Origin: Selaginella moellendorffii
Lineage: Eukaryota > Streptophyta > Lycopodiopsida > Selaginellales > Selaginellaceae
Assembly: GCF_000143415.4 (NCBI RefSeq)
Contig: NW_003314277.1
Coordinates: 1,213,139 to 1,277,138 of the forward strand
Direction of reading: 5' to 3'
Length of the DNA stretch: 64,000 bases
The notes beneath the pieces are model-generated. The model had not been told where the DNA came from. It did no database searches and saw only the letters and a program-made list of their open reading frames with translations. Below, piece after piece: positions 1-11,035 of the stretch; position 1 is the first letter of the stretch; every line of letters begins with the position of its first letter. The translations under genes and the position numbers were made by a program.

Positions 1-334
1 TGATCAATCCTCCATCTCCCATGACGCGGAGGAAGATCTCCTTCCACCCCACGGGGCCGACGGCGCAGCTACACACGGCCTCGGTGGTGAGCGACCACAG
101 CGCGCTGCAGCACTCGGCGCTGGGGGCCGGCGGCAAGATCCCGTAGAGCGACGCGGAGCACGGGACCAGCTCTTCGCGCAGCTGGAGGCATCGATCGCCG
201 TCGGGGATGGCGGGATTGGTGACGCTGCCTCCTCCTTTCTCGCCAAAGTGGCCCATGGCGCATTGGATTGTTCCAGCTCCCAGGAGCAACACAAGGATCG
301 ACCATGAGGTAGCGTTCGTTTCCCTGTGATCCAT
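1..334 (-). CDS. LTP-like cysteine-rich secreted protein (partial)
   Basis: Reading down from an ATG at 334-332, one frame stays open to the window edge (111 codons), so the C-terminus is missing. A hydrophobic stretch (SILVLLLGAG) near residues 12-21 looks like a signal peptide core. The cysteine order C...C...CC...CxC, with the block ILPPAPSAECCSAL, matches the eight-cysteine fold of the bifunctional inhibitor/lipid-transfer superfamily, whose members bind lipids outside the cell. The gene at 7478 has almost the same block (ILPPPPSPECCSAL), so the two are paralogues in opposite orientation with the PPR and SHOC1-like genes between them. The ligand cannot be told. The first two cysteines are seen, and the last two would lie beyond the window. 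Confidence 0.7.
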   Translation of the reverse strand, partial: MDHRETNATSWSILVLLLGAGTIQCAMGHFGEKGGGSVTNPAIPDGDRCLQLREELVPCSASLYGILPPAPSAECCSALWSLTTEAVCSCAVGPVGWKEIFLRVMGDGGLI

Positions 335-1036
335 CGTATGCTTTCCTTCTTTCCTTCTTTAGCGATTGTGTGTATACTTGAGAGGAGGAGTTTGAAAAAG
401 AGATAGAGAGACAGGAGAGAATGCTAGTGGTGAGCTGGCTTATAAGTAGATCTTTCGTTGGAAGTTTTGGCTTTTATTTCTCTTTGTTGTCATCTTGCTC
501 GAGAGTTTCTGGTTCCAAGTTGGTTGCTCACGCAGCATTCTTTGCTCATCGTTTAGAGATTGTTTAGTACTCGCAGCGATCAAATTGTTAAGATAGCCTT
601 CATGCGGATTGAGAGTTAGGCAAAGTGGTGCTAACCAAAAAAGAGTATTATAATACTTTTGCAGCAGCGATGTGCGACGGATTCGGCAATCTTTCCATTG
701 TGCGGTACGCAACGAACTCAAGTTGTTAGAGAAAGAATAAGTGTTTCCCAATTTTTCGACAAACGATACAAGGCTTGGGAAGTAAGTGAAGATATCAGCG
801 ACCTCTTAGCTCCGAGAAAAGATACTCTACAACAGTATGTGATTTGATTTGAGAAGGTACTTGTTTTGATCCTTTTTTCTCAGGACAAACCACTGGTGGA
901 AGACTTGCAACATACAAAACTCGGGATTTAATGAAGATTATCAGCGACCTCTTAGCTCCCGAGAGCTGGTCTCACAAATACTGTAGTATGTGATTCGACT
1001 AAAGCTTGAGAAGGTACTTGGATGGCTTATAGATGT
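335..1036. other. Intergenic with an imperfect direct repeat
   Basis: I see no convincing gene here. Two related stretches at about 785-868 and 930-1022 share the phrase ATCAGCGACCTCTTAGCTCC and a downstream GAGAAGGTACTTG block, forming an imperfect direct repeat of about 140 bp period. The short minus-strand reading frame at 440-751 has no recognisable domain. Confidence 0.4.
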
Positions 1037-3745
1037 TTATCCTATACCAGAAAGAGCTAATCCATTTCCTTCTTCCAGACCACCAACGCACACATTCCAG
1101 ACGAGTCTATACGGCCCAGAGTGCTTCGGACACAGATCCATCACCTGATCCCCAACGCTAGCTCCACGCCCGCCATCGCCTTGCGTCTTACAAGAGCTCA
1201 GCAGCGAAGTCCACGCGATATCATTCGGCTCATACGGCATCGCTTCGAGCAACTCTTGCGCCAGCAAAAGCTGCCCAGTCCGTCCCAAGATATCCACCAG
1301 GCACACGTAGTTATCCAAGATCGGAGACAAACCATAGTCGCCAACCATGGACACGAAGAACAGCCACGAGTGATACAAGAACCCGCCGTGACTGCAAGCC
1401 GAGAGCAAGTTCACGACCGTGATCTCTGTCGGCATCACACCACTCTGCACCATCTCCGTGAAGAGCTCCAAGCTTCTCCAGGGACGCCCGGACTGGGCAT
1501 AGGCGCTGATCATGATACTCCACGCCACCACCGTCTTCCTCTCGCCAAGATCATCGAAAACTCTCTCCGCGATCGCAAGACTGCCACACTTCTCGAAGAG
1601 ATTCAAGAGTCCCACCGCGACTTGGGTGTCACTGCTGTATCCACTCTCGATCGCCTTGGCGTGGATCGTTCGGGCCTCCGCGGCGGTGATCCCCCCAGCG
1701 CAGGCCTCGAGCGCTTTGAGATACGTGATCTTGTTTGGTCGCTGGCCGAGGAGATCCATGGCTTTGAAGAGATAGTGAGCTTCGCGACGATGCCCGCTAT
1801 AGGCATACGCGGAGATCATTCCAGTCCAGGAGATCACATTCCGCTCCGGCATCTGATCGAAGAGCTCTCGCGCTGGATCGCTGTGGCCGAACTGCGCGTA
1901 TCCAGTGATCATAGCGTTCCAGGCCGCGAGGTCGCGGAGTGGAAGAAGATCAAATACAACTCTCGCGGCATCCAAATGCCCGGAGAGAGCATTTGCGGAT
2001 AGGATCGCAGTCCAGGCCAGGATGTTCTTCGCGACGATGGCGTGGAACGCCGCGTCCGCCTCTTGGGCGCGCTCGCACCTCCCAAACATCATCACCAGGG
2101 ACGTCCCGACGTGAACATCGCCCGCAAAGCACGAATCGACGATGCAAGCGTGCACGACGCGGCCGAATTCGATCGAGGCGAGCGACGAGCACGCGTCCAG
2201 GATCGAGAGAAACGTCACGCGATTGGGCTGTATGCCATCTAGATCCATGATCCGGAAGCCTGCCAGCGCCTCCTCCTCGCGATCGCACAGCACCAGCGCG
2301 AGCATCACCGCGTTCCTTGACACCACATCGCCCTCCTCCATCGCCGCGAACAATCGCTCGACGCTGGCGACATTGGCGTCGTGGGCGTCGGCGATGAGCA
2401 CCGTGTTCCAGCCCACCAGATCCCTCTCGGGCATCCGATCGAGCAGCTTCTCGCCGTGGCGGGGATGCCCATTCTGGGCATACGCCGCGATCATCAGGTT
2501 CCACGAGAGGAGGGATCTCTGGGGCGTCGAATCAAACACCGCTCTCGCCTCCTCCACGCCGCCACACTTCCCATACATCGCGATGAGCCCATTCGCGACG
2601 ATCAAATTCTCCTCCATCCTCGCCGTGGCGATCCGGCGATGGATCTTCCGGCCCTCCGCGAGATCGCCCAGCGCGCCGCAGGCCTCGAGCGCGCTCACGA
2701 ACACGCATTTGTCCGGCCGGATCCCATCGCCTTCCATCGCATCGAACACTTCCAGCGCCTTCGCGGGATCTCCACTCTGATTGTAAGCCGCGATCATCGT
2801 CCCCCACGAAACGCTGTTGCGATCTTCCATGCCCAAGAACAGCTCCTCGGCGTCGCGCAAATGCCCGTTCTGGGCAAGCGCTGCGACGAGCGCGGTCGCG
2901 CACACGACATTCCTTTCCGGAATCCGGCGGAAGATCTCCACCGCCCAGTCGAGCTGCGCATTCTGCGCGTACGCCGTGATCATGGCTGTCCACGTCACCA
3001 TGTTGCGCTCTTCCATCCGATCGAACATCTCTTTCGAGCGCTCCAATCGCCGGCACTTGCCGTACATGCTAGCCAGCGCGGTGGCCACCGCGTAGTGCAT
3101 CTCTGTACCGCTCTCCCGGGCCTCCACGTGGACGGCGATGCCGTGATCGATTCTCCGCAAGCTCGAGCACGCATCGATGACGCTCACGAAGGTGATGGTG
3201 TCGGCGCGGATCCCATCCAGATCCATGAGCGCGAAGAGCTGGATCGCGGTGGCGGCGGCGCCGTTCTGCGAGTGAGCGGTGATGAGCGCCGTCCAGGAGA
3301 TCACGCTCCTGTCGCTGGGCGGCATCTGATCGAAGGTGATCCTGGCCTGCTGCAAATGCCCGTTCTGGGCAAATGCCGCGACCATGATGTTCCACGAGTA
3401 GCAGTTCCTCGCCGGGATGGAATCGAAGACGCGGCTGGCATCCGCGACGCAGCCGAATCGCCCAAACATCTGGACGAGGAGATTGAGGAGGAAGGAGTCG
3501 CGGCATCCGTGCTTGGAGATGTGGGCGTGGACGCGCCGGCCCTCGGGTACTGCCCGCGCGAGCGTGCATTGGCGGATGAGGACGGCATAGGTATCCGCGT
3601 CGGCCGCGCGATCGAGGGCTTCCAGGCGATCCAATTCCCTTCTCACGGCGTCGCCGGATCCAGATCCCGCGACGCTGCCCCTGTGTAGAAGAGGCTTCTT
3701 GTGAGGCCTGCGACTGCATTGGTGCAGCGCAAGCGTCCTTCTCAT
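1037..3745 (-). CDS. PLS-type pentatricopeptide repeat protein, E-like C-terminus
   Basis: An intronless 902-codon frame. Residues 1-60 are rich in Arg, His and Ser (MRRTLALHQCSRRPHKK), as in organelle transit peptides. From about residue 65 to 790 there are roughly twenty tandem PPR motifs of the P, L and S types, with typical phrases such as SWNIMVAAFAQNGHLQQA, MYGKCGGVEEARAVFD and SWTALITAHSQNG. The end (YVCLVDILGRTGQLLLAQELLEAMP) is an E-type motif. Such proteins bind organelle RNA one base per repeat and usually specify C-to-U editing sites. There is no DYW domain, and the last 30 residues do not follow the E consensus, so the true end may have been lost or frameshifted. It shares a 159-bp promoter gap with the SHOC1-like gene. 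The target RNA cannot be read without a motif-by-motif code analysis. Confidence 0.92.
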   Translation of the reverse strand: MRRTLALHQCSRRPHKKPLLHRGSVAGSGSGDAVRRELDRLEALDRAADADTYAVLIRQCTLARAVPEGRRVHAHISKHGCRDSFLLNLLVQMFGRFGCVADASRVFDSIPARNCYSWNIMVAAFAQNGHLQQARITFDQMPPSDRSVISWTALITAHSQNGAAATAIQLFALMDLDGIRADTITFVSVIDACSSLRRIDHGIAVHVEARESGTEMHYAVATALASMYGKCRRLERSKEMFDRMEERNMVTWTAMITAYAQNAQLDWAVEIFRRIPERNVVCATALVAALAQNGHLRDAEELFLGMEDRNSVSWGTMIAAYNQSGDPAKALEVFDAMEGDGIRPDKCVFVSALEACGALGDLAEGRKIHRRIATARMEENLIVANGLIAMYGKCGGVEEARAVFDSTPQRSLLSWNLMIAAYAQNGHPRHGEKLLDRMPERDLVGWNTVLIADAHDANVASVERLFAAMEEGDVVSRNAVMLALVLCDREEEALAGFRIMDLDGIQPNRVTFLSILDACSSLASIEFGRVVHACIVDSCFAGDVHVGTSLVMMFGRCERAQEADAAFHAIVAKNILAWTAILSANALSGHLDAARVVFDLLPLRDLAAWNAMITGYAQFGHSDPARELFDQMPERNVISWTGMISAYAYSGHRREAHYLFKAMDLLGQRPNKITYLKALEACAGGITAAEARTIHAKAIESGYSSDTQVAVGLLNLFEKCGSLAIAERVFDDLGERKTVVAWSIMISAYAQSGRPWRSLELFTEMVQSGVMPTEITVVNLLSACSHGGFLYHSWLFFVSMVGDYGLSPILDNYVCLVDILGRTGQLLLAQELLEAMPYEPNDIAWTSLLSSCKTQGDGGRGASVGDQVMDLCPKHSGPYRLVWNVCVGGLEEGNGLALSGIG

Positions 3746-3904
3746 GCCATTGGAGATAAACCCTAAACCCTTGCAAGAAGAAGGAGAATCTCAAGAATAT
3801 TCGATAAAGTGGACCATATTCGATAAACCTACATTTTTTGTTTATTCCAAATATTTAGAATATTCTTCTAAAAGAACTAGGGTTTAACGGACAAGCGCAA
3901 TGCG
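3746..3904. promoter_or_regulatory. Short bidirectional promoter interval
   Basis: Only 159 bp separate the start codons of the PPR gene (-) and the SHOC1-like gene (+). The interval is AT-rich and holds repeated ATTCGATAAA motifs (about 3798-3830). The same motif recurs at 7305-7333, upstream of the plus-strand LTP-like gene. A shared bidirectional promoter is inferred from spacing and orientation only. Confidence 0.45.
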
Positions 3905-6900
3905 ATGCGGCTCAGGTATCTCGACGCGGATTTCTTCGACAGGGCCGCCGAGAATGCTACTCTTGCCTGCGCAAGATCGATCCTCCATGTCTGCGTTCTC
4001 CAGCTCCAAGATTTCGATCGGCAGCAGCAGCAGCAGCGATCGCAGCTACCGGAGATCGTCCTCGGGCAAGCACAGCAGCAAATCGATGAGAGGCCGCTGC
4101 CGGAGCTAGGCGCGTGCTTGGAATCACTCCGGCCGGGCCTCCGGGACAAGCTCTTGGAGAGTCTTCTCCCGTTCAAGCTGGAATGCCGGCCGATCTTGCC
4201 AGATCAAGTCCCCAGGGCGCCGCCGACGCTGCCGTGCTTGCCGATATTCGTGCTGGAAATCCCCGAGGTTGATTCTCCGGAAGAGGATTTCTCAATCCAA
4301 GAAGAGATTTTCAGCGCGCAGCGTGAGCTCCCGCTGGAAGAAGAAGAAGAAGGAGAATTGGCTGCCTTGGATCGCCAGGCCGCGGTTCTCCACATCGAGC
4401 CTGTGGAGTTCCAGCCGGTGGTGGTCTCTCGGAATTTCCCTTCTCGCGTTTCAAGGCAGATATTCGTTCTGGAGAGCGAGGAGGTGGATTTTCCAGATCT
4501 TTTCACGTCACTGGATGGCTCTGGGATGGAAGAACACAGTGAGGAGCTGGCTTGGGATCCACAGGCTTTAGCATCAGGTCTAGCTATCCAGCCAATCGAT
4601 CTCGGGATTTTGGAGCAGCTGGTGGCACCACAGGTGTTCGAGAAGCTAGTTATCATCCCAGAGCTATCCCTGCCATACTTTCCATCTCTTGATCAGCAAG
4701 GACCGATAGAAGAATCGCTGTTTGGGAGCTCGACTCTTGGGAAAGTTTCCATGCTGGAAACTAAGCAAGTTGATATCCCTGAGGCGGGACTAGAGGAACA
4801 CACTGTCGCACAGATGGTAGACTCATTGGTCATGCAGCACGTCCAGCTCGAGTTCCTGGACAACTATATAGTGACGCCACAATTGTATGAGAAGCTGGTG
4901 CTCGTTCCAGAGCTTTCTCTACGCTGCCATCTCGTCAAGCTTTTGCCGGTTCCAGCGCTCCACTCCAGCGACAGGGAGGAAAAGGTGGAAGAATTCATTT
5001 TTGGGACTCTGGCTTCTCTTGCCAAGTACTCTCAGCCGTCCGCCACGGACTTCATATATCTGGACTGGCATCTCTCCGAAAGCAACACTTGCAATGATCA
5101 CCGGTGCTTCTACTTCAGGAGCCGTCATCTCTGGGGTCTTGTGGAGAAAATCGCCACTGCTCCAGCTCCACATCAACCAGGCAAGGAGAGCAGTAGCGTC
5201 TCTCAAGACTCAAAACTGCCACCATTGGAATTTCCCACAGAGCCCATCGGTCCGGCTAGAGTCAGCGAAGCGCACGTTTCACTCGATCTAAAGGTGCCTC
5301 TACGTGATGCTAAGCGAACCGATGCTAAGCGGCGGAGTGGCAACTTTGGAGTTCCTGGTGCAAGGCTGCCGTCGAGTCAGACATGCACGGAGATCTTCGT
5401 GGTGAACAGCAGGCTCGTCAACAAGCACGGACTGATTTCCAGGAGGAGTACGTACCAGCGAATTCTTGCTGTTGAAAAGGGGGGAGCGCAGGTGGTGGAG
5501 AGGGAACTAAGGCTACCGATCGACGTCATTCTGAGTCCTACAAAGTGCCTCGTCTTTTACAGCCCGGAGAAGCTGTGCATGCATGAACAAGCGAACAGTG
5601 TGGAGGGCGTCTCGGCGTGCATCGAGAGCATTATCGACAATGATATGAAGGCCATCAGCTTTGCCTTCCAGCAATGCATCATGGTAAGCTCTTCAGTTTG
5701 CTCCCTCTTATAACTGATATTGTATTCTCTGTCAGGTCTTTGAAGGTGACAGAAGATTCACGACTGCCGTCCTTCAAAATGTCGATGACGTCTACGCAGC
5801 AGCCGTTGGTCTCAGCATCCACGCCCAATGCTTCGTTTCCCGCGATCCGGCAAACACCGACTCGATCGTTTTGAGCTGCGTCAAGGAAGCTCAAACCAGC
5901 GCCACCTCTCGTACGTTTCCTCGAATGACAGAGTCCCCCACTGTGGCGGAAGCATTTCTGACAGAGTCGCCGGCAATCAACCCGCTCACCGCTCACGCCA
6001 TCCTATCTTCCGAGAAAACTCTCGCCGCCTTCATAGCAATGGCACCACCGGAACAGCTCGCAGCCGCGAAACCTTTCGCCATATCTTCCCAATCGCTGCA
6101 GCTCTTCAAATCCCAGTGCGAGTATGGACAAGTGGAGAGACGTGTGGGACGTGGACAAGAGAATCAGGACTTTATAGAGGGATATGGACGACAGGGTGCA
6201 GCCGAGCCTGTGGGACAGAAGGCTCCATCGTGCGGCTACAGACATGAATTCCAGTATTTTCCTCCCGCGGCCGAGCTGGACGAGGAATGGAACTCGGGGG
6301 ACCATTTCACGTCGGTTCCATACTTTCCGCCCGCCGGGCAGCTAGACGAGGACTGGGACGAGTCGCCAGCAATTCCAGCGACGCACACCTTTGAAACGGT
6401 GGCTCTCGATGACATCGAAGGGCGAGAAGGCATTGTCAGCAAGAAGTGCACGGCTAGCGGCTTTGGCTTCTCCTCAAACAGGCGCCAATCTTCGTCGTCC
6501 ACCTCCGTCAAGGACGCTTTGAAGAGTTGGCTGAGCGCTCGCGAGCAAAGCAAGAAGAATCTCAAGAGACCCCCGCCGGCAGCGCCACCTCTGATGGTGC
6601 ACGACGAAACTCCGACTCGTAGCACTTCGTCGAGGAAGAGAAAGGACGCTACTGCGAGTGTTCCTGCTGCTGCTGCTACAAAAGAAGGTGGTGGGGTTAA
6701 GAGGAAGAAGCCGAGCAACGACATCTTCACGCTGTGGGAGAACTTCAAGTACCGGAATCAGCCAGCTGCTACTCCGCTGCTCTCAACTTCCAGGAGCTTC
6801 AAGAGGCCCTCGAGCTCCATATTCTCTTCGTCGCCGGGACAGAACAACAGCTCCAGTTGCAGCGTCCAGCAGCAACACAAAGCAGGAGGGGGAGTAGCAG

Positions 6901-6938
6901 CGGGAGGAGGAAAGCGTGCAAAGCGAACCACGATTTGA
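3905..6938 (+). CDS. SHOC1: SHOC1/ZIP2-like XPF-family meiotic crossover protein
   Basis: Two exons, 3905-5683 and 5736-6938, joined in phase 0 across a 52-bp GT-AG intron, give about 993 residues. The N-terminus MRLRYLDADFF, the acidic middle, and the blocks VFEGDRRF, VDDVYAAAVGLSI, FPRMTESPTVAEAFLT and INPLTAHAILSS match plant SHORTAGE IN CHIASMATA 1. SHOC1 is an XPF-like, catalytically degenerate protein that works with PTD/SPO16 to stabilise class I crossover intermediates in meiosis. A helix-hairpin-helix-like segment follows the XPF-like core at about residues 650-700. The C-terminal 200 residues are low complexity and basic. The angiosperm protein is longer, so part of the middle may be missing or diverged. 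A mis-placed or missed intron in exon 1 cannot be excluded. Confidence 0.82.
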
Positions 6939-7477
6939 CAACTCGGAACAAAACTTTGGAAACCAGGTTCCAATCACCAGGTTCCCGGGATCTCTCTCTT
7001 TCTCTTCGTTTTACACGTCACTCAACTGGATCAAAATGCAAATTCAATGCCAACTTCGTGTGCCAATTACAATGGGCATTAAAATCCATATGGAATTTAG
7101 AGAACCAGTAGTGGAGAAATCTCGAAAACTCTCATCCATCAACGAACACTGTGCCCTACGGATACAGATAGAATTTTCTCTTGCAATTGCAAAACGTAAG
7201 TTAGTATATAAACATAAGACTTCTAGTTTGCAAACTAGTAATAGCTTCAATACAAAATAGAAAAGGTAAAGATCAAACCCTAAAATGGAGAATCTTGTAA
7301 ATATTCGACAAAGATCTAAAATATTCGATAAAGGTCGAAAAGGTGGTAGATCTTTCAATCTTTGAAAAAGTATGGATTCCAAGTAGGTTGCTCATACTAT
7401 GTCCGAGACTTCTAGCGCGATCTTCAAAACCTCTCGCTCCACGCCAAGTTCTCCCTCGTGTTGCTCTCGCGACCAAG
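6939..7477 (+). other. Intergenic and presumed promoter of the LTP-like gene
   Basis: No gene is seen. The stretch is AT-rich, with ATATTCGACAAAG and ATATTCGATAAAG repeats at 7301-7333 that resemble those in the 3746-3904 promoter gap. Confidence 0.4.
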
Positions 7478-7846
7478 ATGACAATCCCCCAGCGCTTCTT
7501 CTGGCTGCTGTGCTGCTGCTATCTCCACTGCTGCTGCTCTTGTTTCTCGTCACCCAATCTGTGCGACCAAGTCCGGGAGGAGTTCCAGCCCTGCCTCGTC
7601 TCGGCCTTCGACATCCTGCCTCCACCGCCATCGCCAGAATGCTGCAGCGCACTCCGAGCTCTCACCCACGACGACGCCTGCGCTTGCACCACTTCCAAGC
7701 ACGTCCGCTGGAGCCAGCTCGCCTCATCGCTTCTGTACGGCCAAAGCCCCCAGATGATCCCCAACTGGCCAGCCATCGACAAAATCCCCTTCCAGTGTGG
7801 CATCCCGTCCTCCCGTTTCACGTACCGCTGCAAGAGATCCCCATAG
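7478..7846 (+). CDS. LTP-like eight-cysteine secreted protein
   Basis: A single-exon, 122-residue protein from an ATG at 7478. Residues 5-27 form a hydrophobic, Cys-rich signal peptide (FFWLLCCCYLHCCC). The mature part holds the pattern C...C...CC...CxC...C...C (NLCDQV, FQPCL, PECCSAL, ACACT, FQCGI, YRCKR), the disulfide frame of the bifunctional inhibitor/nsLTP superfamily. Members bind or move lipids in the apoplast. It is a paralogue of the truncated gene at 1-334, sharing ILPPPPSPECCSAL. Upstream in-frame codons back to 7343 lack a better ATG with a signal peptide directly after it, so 7478 is preferred. Confidence 0.78.
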   Translation: MTIPQRFFWLLCCCYLHCCCSCFSSPNLCDQVREEFQPCLVSAFDILPPPPSPECCSALRALTHDDACACTTSKHVRWSQLASSLLYGQSPQMIPNWPAIDKIPFQCGIPSSRFTYRCKRSP

Positions 7847-8302
7847 CCAAGGAACACTAGTTAGAATAACGAACTCGTCACGCAAATCAAAATCGCTTTG
7901 TTTTTCTTTACCAGACGCTTGGTACCGATCGGGTTGAAACAAAAAATCTCTCTTTTATACATATGAACAGACAGCCACATTTCCCTGCTGCCATCAGTCC
8001 AAAAAATTGTAATTCGCAGAAAGAAATGTGAAGAAAAAAAAAAAGAGGTGCCTACATTGTCAAGCTCTCGGTTATTCACACTCGCGCAACAGCCTGGGCC
8101 TCTCCTTGACGTGAATCTTTTCGCGCACGTCCTTTCCCACCAGCTTCAAGTTCTTTATTCTGTAACAGCATTTTCAACCGCGTTAGAAACAAGCGCCGCA
8201 AACAGAAAGGGAAGAAGTAGCTCACCTAAGTCGACACAATGCCTACGTGAAGAAAGATTTTCTCCTCCCGTGCGCGCGAATGCTGTGAAGAAATCGTCCG
8301 TG
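7847..8302. other. Convergent gene ends with a possible 3'-UTR intron
   Basis: This interval separates the plus-strand LTP-like gene from the minus-strand CNOT4-like gene. On the minus strand a donor (GTGAGC, about 8225) and an acceptor (TTACAG, about 8165) bound a 59-bp candidate intron. It could be a 3'-UTR intron of the CNOT4-like transcript. A short open stretch ending at about 8075 follows the acceptor and would encode KNLKLVGKDVREKIHVKERP; whether it is used is not known. Confidence 0.3.
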
Positions 8303-11035
8303 CTATACAAATGCCCCCTGAATATCGGCCTGGAAAGACTGCTCGCTCATGTAGTGATCGAAGGCTTGGTTTCTGTTCGAGGAGAAGATACTGTCGCCAT
8401 CGCCAGGTCTCATGGAGTTCGGAACTCCCGTGCTACCCAATCCGATGCCACCTCTCTTGAACTTCGCCAAGGCCTCAGCGCTGTAACCCCCTACCCAGCT
8501 ATTATCTACTGTCGAAACGGCCCTGTAGTTCCTCGCAGAACTTGGAGAATACGGAGAGAGTGGATTGTCGTACTGCCTCGCCAAAGCACCCACGTCGCCA
8601 TGGTCTGTAGGAGGGAAAAACTGCCGAATGCCTGCTTTATGTTGAAGCCGCATCGTCCTAGAGATATCGTTCTGCAAAGGGCTTCGACCAACCGCCATAA
8701 TCGCAGGATCAATGAGATCGAATTCGTTGAGTCGGCCACCTATACAAGACATCCTGGATCGAGCATTGAGCAAATGAAAGGCGACATACCTGCAGGACTG
8801 GGGGGCATACTGCTAGAGCTCCTGAGAGAGAACCCCGGAGGAGGAACCGAAGTACCAGAGAATCCCGGCGGTGCAAACAACCGTGCCTTCATCGTAGAGG
8901 TATGCACTGAAAACAAAAGAGAAGAAATAAGTGAAAACTACTGTAGCTCACATAGCTTACCAGGATCAGCAGACGATATCGACTGGCTTCTAGAGAGCAA
9001 CGGTGCTTCCACGGGAAATCCACCCAGCGCACTCTCAAGAGCATGTTGATTGCTGGTCGACGGTTCGTAGCCTATGTCTTCCTGACGAGCGAAAGAAAAG
9101 CGTGACTGCTGCTTCCCATGAGGCTTCCAAGGAAGAGGAGACTCCAGAAAATCGTCAGCCGGCTTTGGTGTAGTTCTCCCGGTCAGGAAAAGCTTTGTCA
9201 AATCTCCTGGACTCGCACCGTCCTCACTGAAGTCCATGGTCAATATGTCAGCTATGATGTTACTTTCGGCAGGTTCGTTGCTCGTCGCTCGCGCAAGCTT
9301 TGGATCCAGAGAGCTTGAAGAACTGCTCGGCCTTGGAGTTTCTGTGTCTTGAACACCAAGGTCCAGTCTTTCTAACGCAGAGATCATGTTGCTCTCGGCA
9401 CGAGGAGGGCTCAAAATCTCGGAGCATAGTGCATGTCCATTGGGAAGATCGGAGCCAAGACTGATACTCATCTCGCCGACGTTCAACTGAACCGGACTAT
9501 CACTGGCTGCTTTCTCCTGAAAGGAGTCCCCATCATGCTGTGAATCCATAGATGATCGGTATGCATGAACAGGACTGGTGCTTTCTTGACTGGAGTCTGT
9601 TTGAGGTTCGACTTTCATGGTCTTTGCTGGTGTGTCTCGCATACCCCTGTCGAAGAATATTGTAAGTGGAAAAACAAAAAGTGGACGTCCTACCATGCAG
9701 CAGCTGGAGGAAGATTAGTCAGCTTCGGCACAGGAGAACTAGCTGGCTTTGAGACTGGAACTTTGTTCGGAGTTTGTTGACTTTGTCCCATCTGGCAAGT
9801 TAAAAAACGTCGTGAAATGATGTACAAGCTTAAAACAAACAGAATGCATACCGCAGCTGAGCAGCTCCCTTCCGCAGGTGGCGGCAAGACTCCGGCGGCC
9901 CGATGAGGCGGCCTTGTAAGATCATTAAACTGGATCTTACTGGAAGAAGCTAAAAGTCAGTGCAAGCGAAAGATGGTCAGGATCGACACATACTTGCCAT
10001 ACTTTGCAATCATCTCCTCCTTGGTATAGCTGTCCTCGTCGGGCCCCTCGTCATGCAAGTATAGACAATCCGGGTTGTTGCACGGCTTCACAAGGCGAGT
10101 CAGTAAGAGCAATCGGAAAATTAAACGAGACTCACCAAATTCTTTAGCCACGAGTTACAATACTTGTTAGTCCCGAAACAAGCTCTGCAGCCAGAAACAA
10201 ATTTATCAGTCGCGCATTACTATCTGATGATTGTAGTTCATACCTCAACAACTTTCCCTCAAAGATGCAACCATCTATAGCATTTATGCATTTCACTGCA
10301 TCATCATCTCTGACAAAAGTCACATACCTGACGAAGAATAACCTGTGTGAGTTCTCAAACACAAAAGCTGAACAAACGAAAACGTACACGCTTGCAGTGG
10401 GACCATTATGCGAATGCTGCCTAGATACCGCAACCTTCAAAATCTTGCCATACTGCCCAAAAAAATCTCGCCTCTCCAGCATCTGCTTCACACGGCATGG
10501 CGTTACCAAGACGCGAAGAACAGAGAAACAAAGTGTCACCTCTTCATCAGCGAAGTTCACCGGAAAGCCGACAATGTAGACGAGATTACGCTGTACTACT
10601 CGTACATTGCTTAGATGCTTTCTTCCCTCCTGCGTCTTCGACTTGGCCTTGTGCGATTTCCTCTTGCTGGCTGTAAACTCGAGCCTTGCAATCACAAAGA
10701 CGAGCAAAGAATCAGCCTTTTCCTCTCACAGCCTCATCTAAAGTCTAAAGTTCTTACTCGGAGCAGCTTAGCCGCGTCCCGACGACCTTGTCCTTGTCAT
10801 ATGGCGTTCGGCATGCCGGGCACCGCCCTTCGGTGTTCTCCTTGGCCGCATTTTCCATCACCTGGTGCCAGCACCACACGCAAATCTGCGAAGCACACAC
10901 ACGGATTATCGACAACGCTCCACCGATTTCTTCTTCCACAGCTCAAACCTGGTAGCCGCAGTGGCACGGCTTCAAGTGCCGGTCCGTAATATCCATCTCC
11001 TCCATGCACAGCGGGCAGTCCAAATCCTCCTCCAT
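8303..11035 (-). CDS. CNOT4-like RING/RRM E3 ubiquitin ligase
   Basis: Twelve exons whose phases all agree: 11035-10949, 10885-10758, 10684-10540, 10482-10388, 10327-10244, 10184-10136, 10085-9994, 9939-9852, 9791-9694, 9646-8961, 8906-8790, 8739-8303, giving 701 residues. The N-terminus carries a C4C4 RING (CPLCMEEMD, CHCGYQICVWCW, CPACRTPYD), then a coiled stretch, an RRM (NLVYIVGFPVNF, FFGQYGKILKV, SVYVTFVRDDDAV) and a C3H1-like zinc segment (CFGTNKYC, CNNPDCLYLHD). This order is that of the NOT4 subunit of the CCR4-NOT deadenylase, an E3 ligase that marks stalled ribosomes and mRNA-decay factors. The C-terminal half is Ser/Pro-rich and unstructured, with PPGF motifs. All introns are short. 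Confidence 0.92.

Noticed and set aside
440-751. A 103-codon minus-strand frame
   Set aside because: No domain, signal peptide or paralogue was recognised; AT-rich intergenic sequence gives such frames by chance.
2381-3688. A 435-codon plus-strand frame over the PPR gene
   Set aside because: It is antisense to the clear PPR repeats and its periodic sequence mirrors them; it has no domain of its own.
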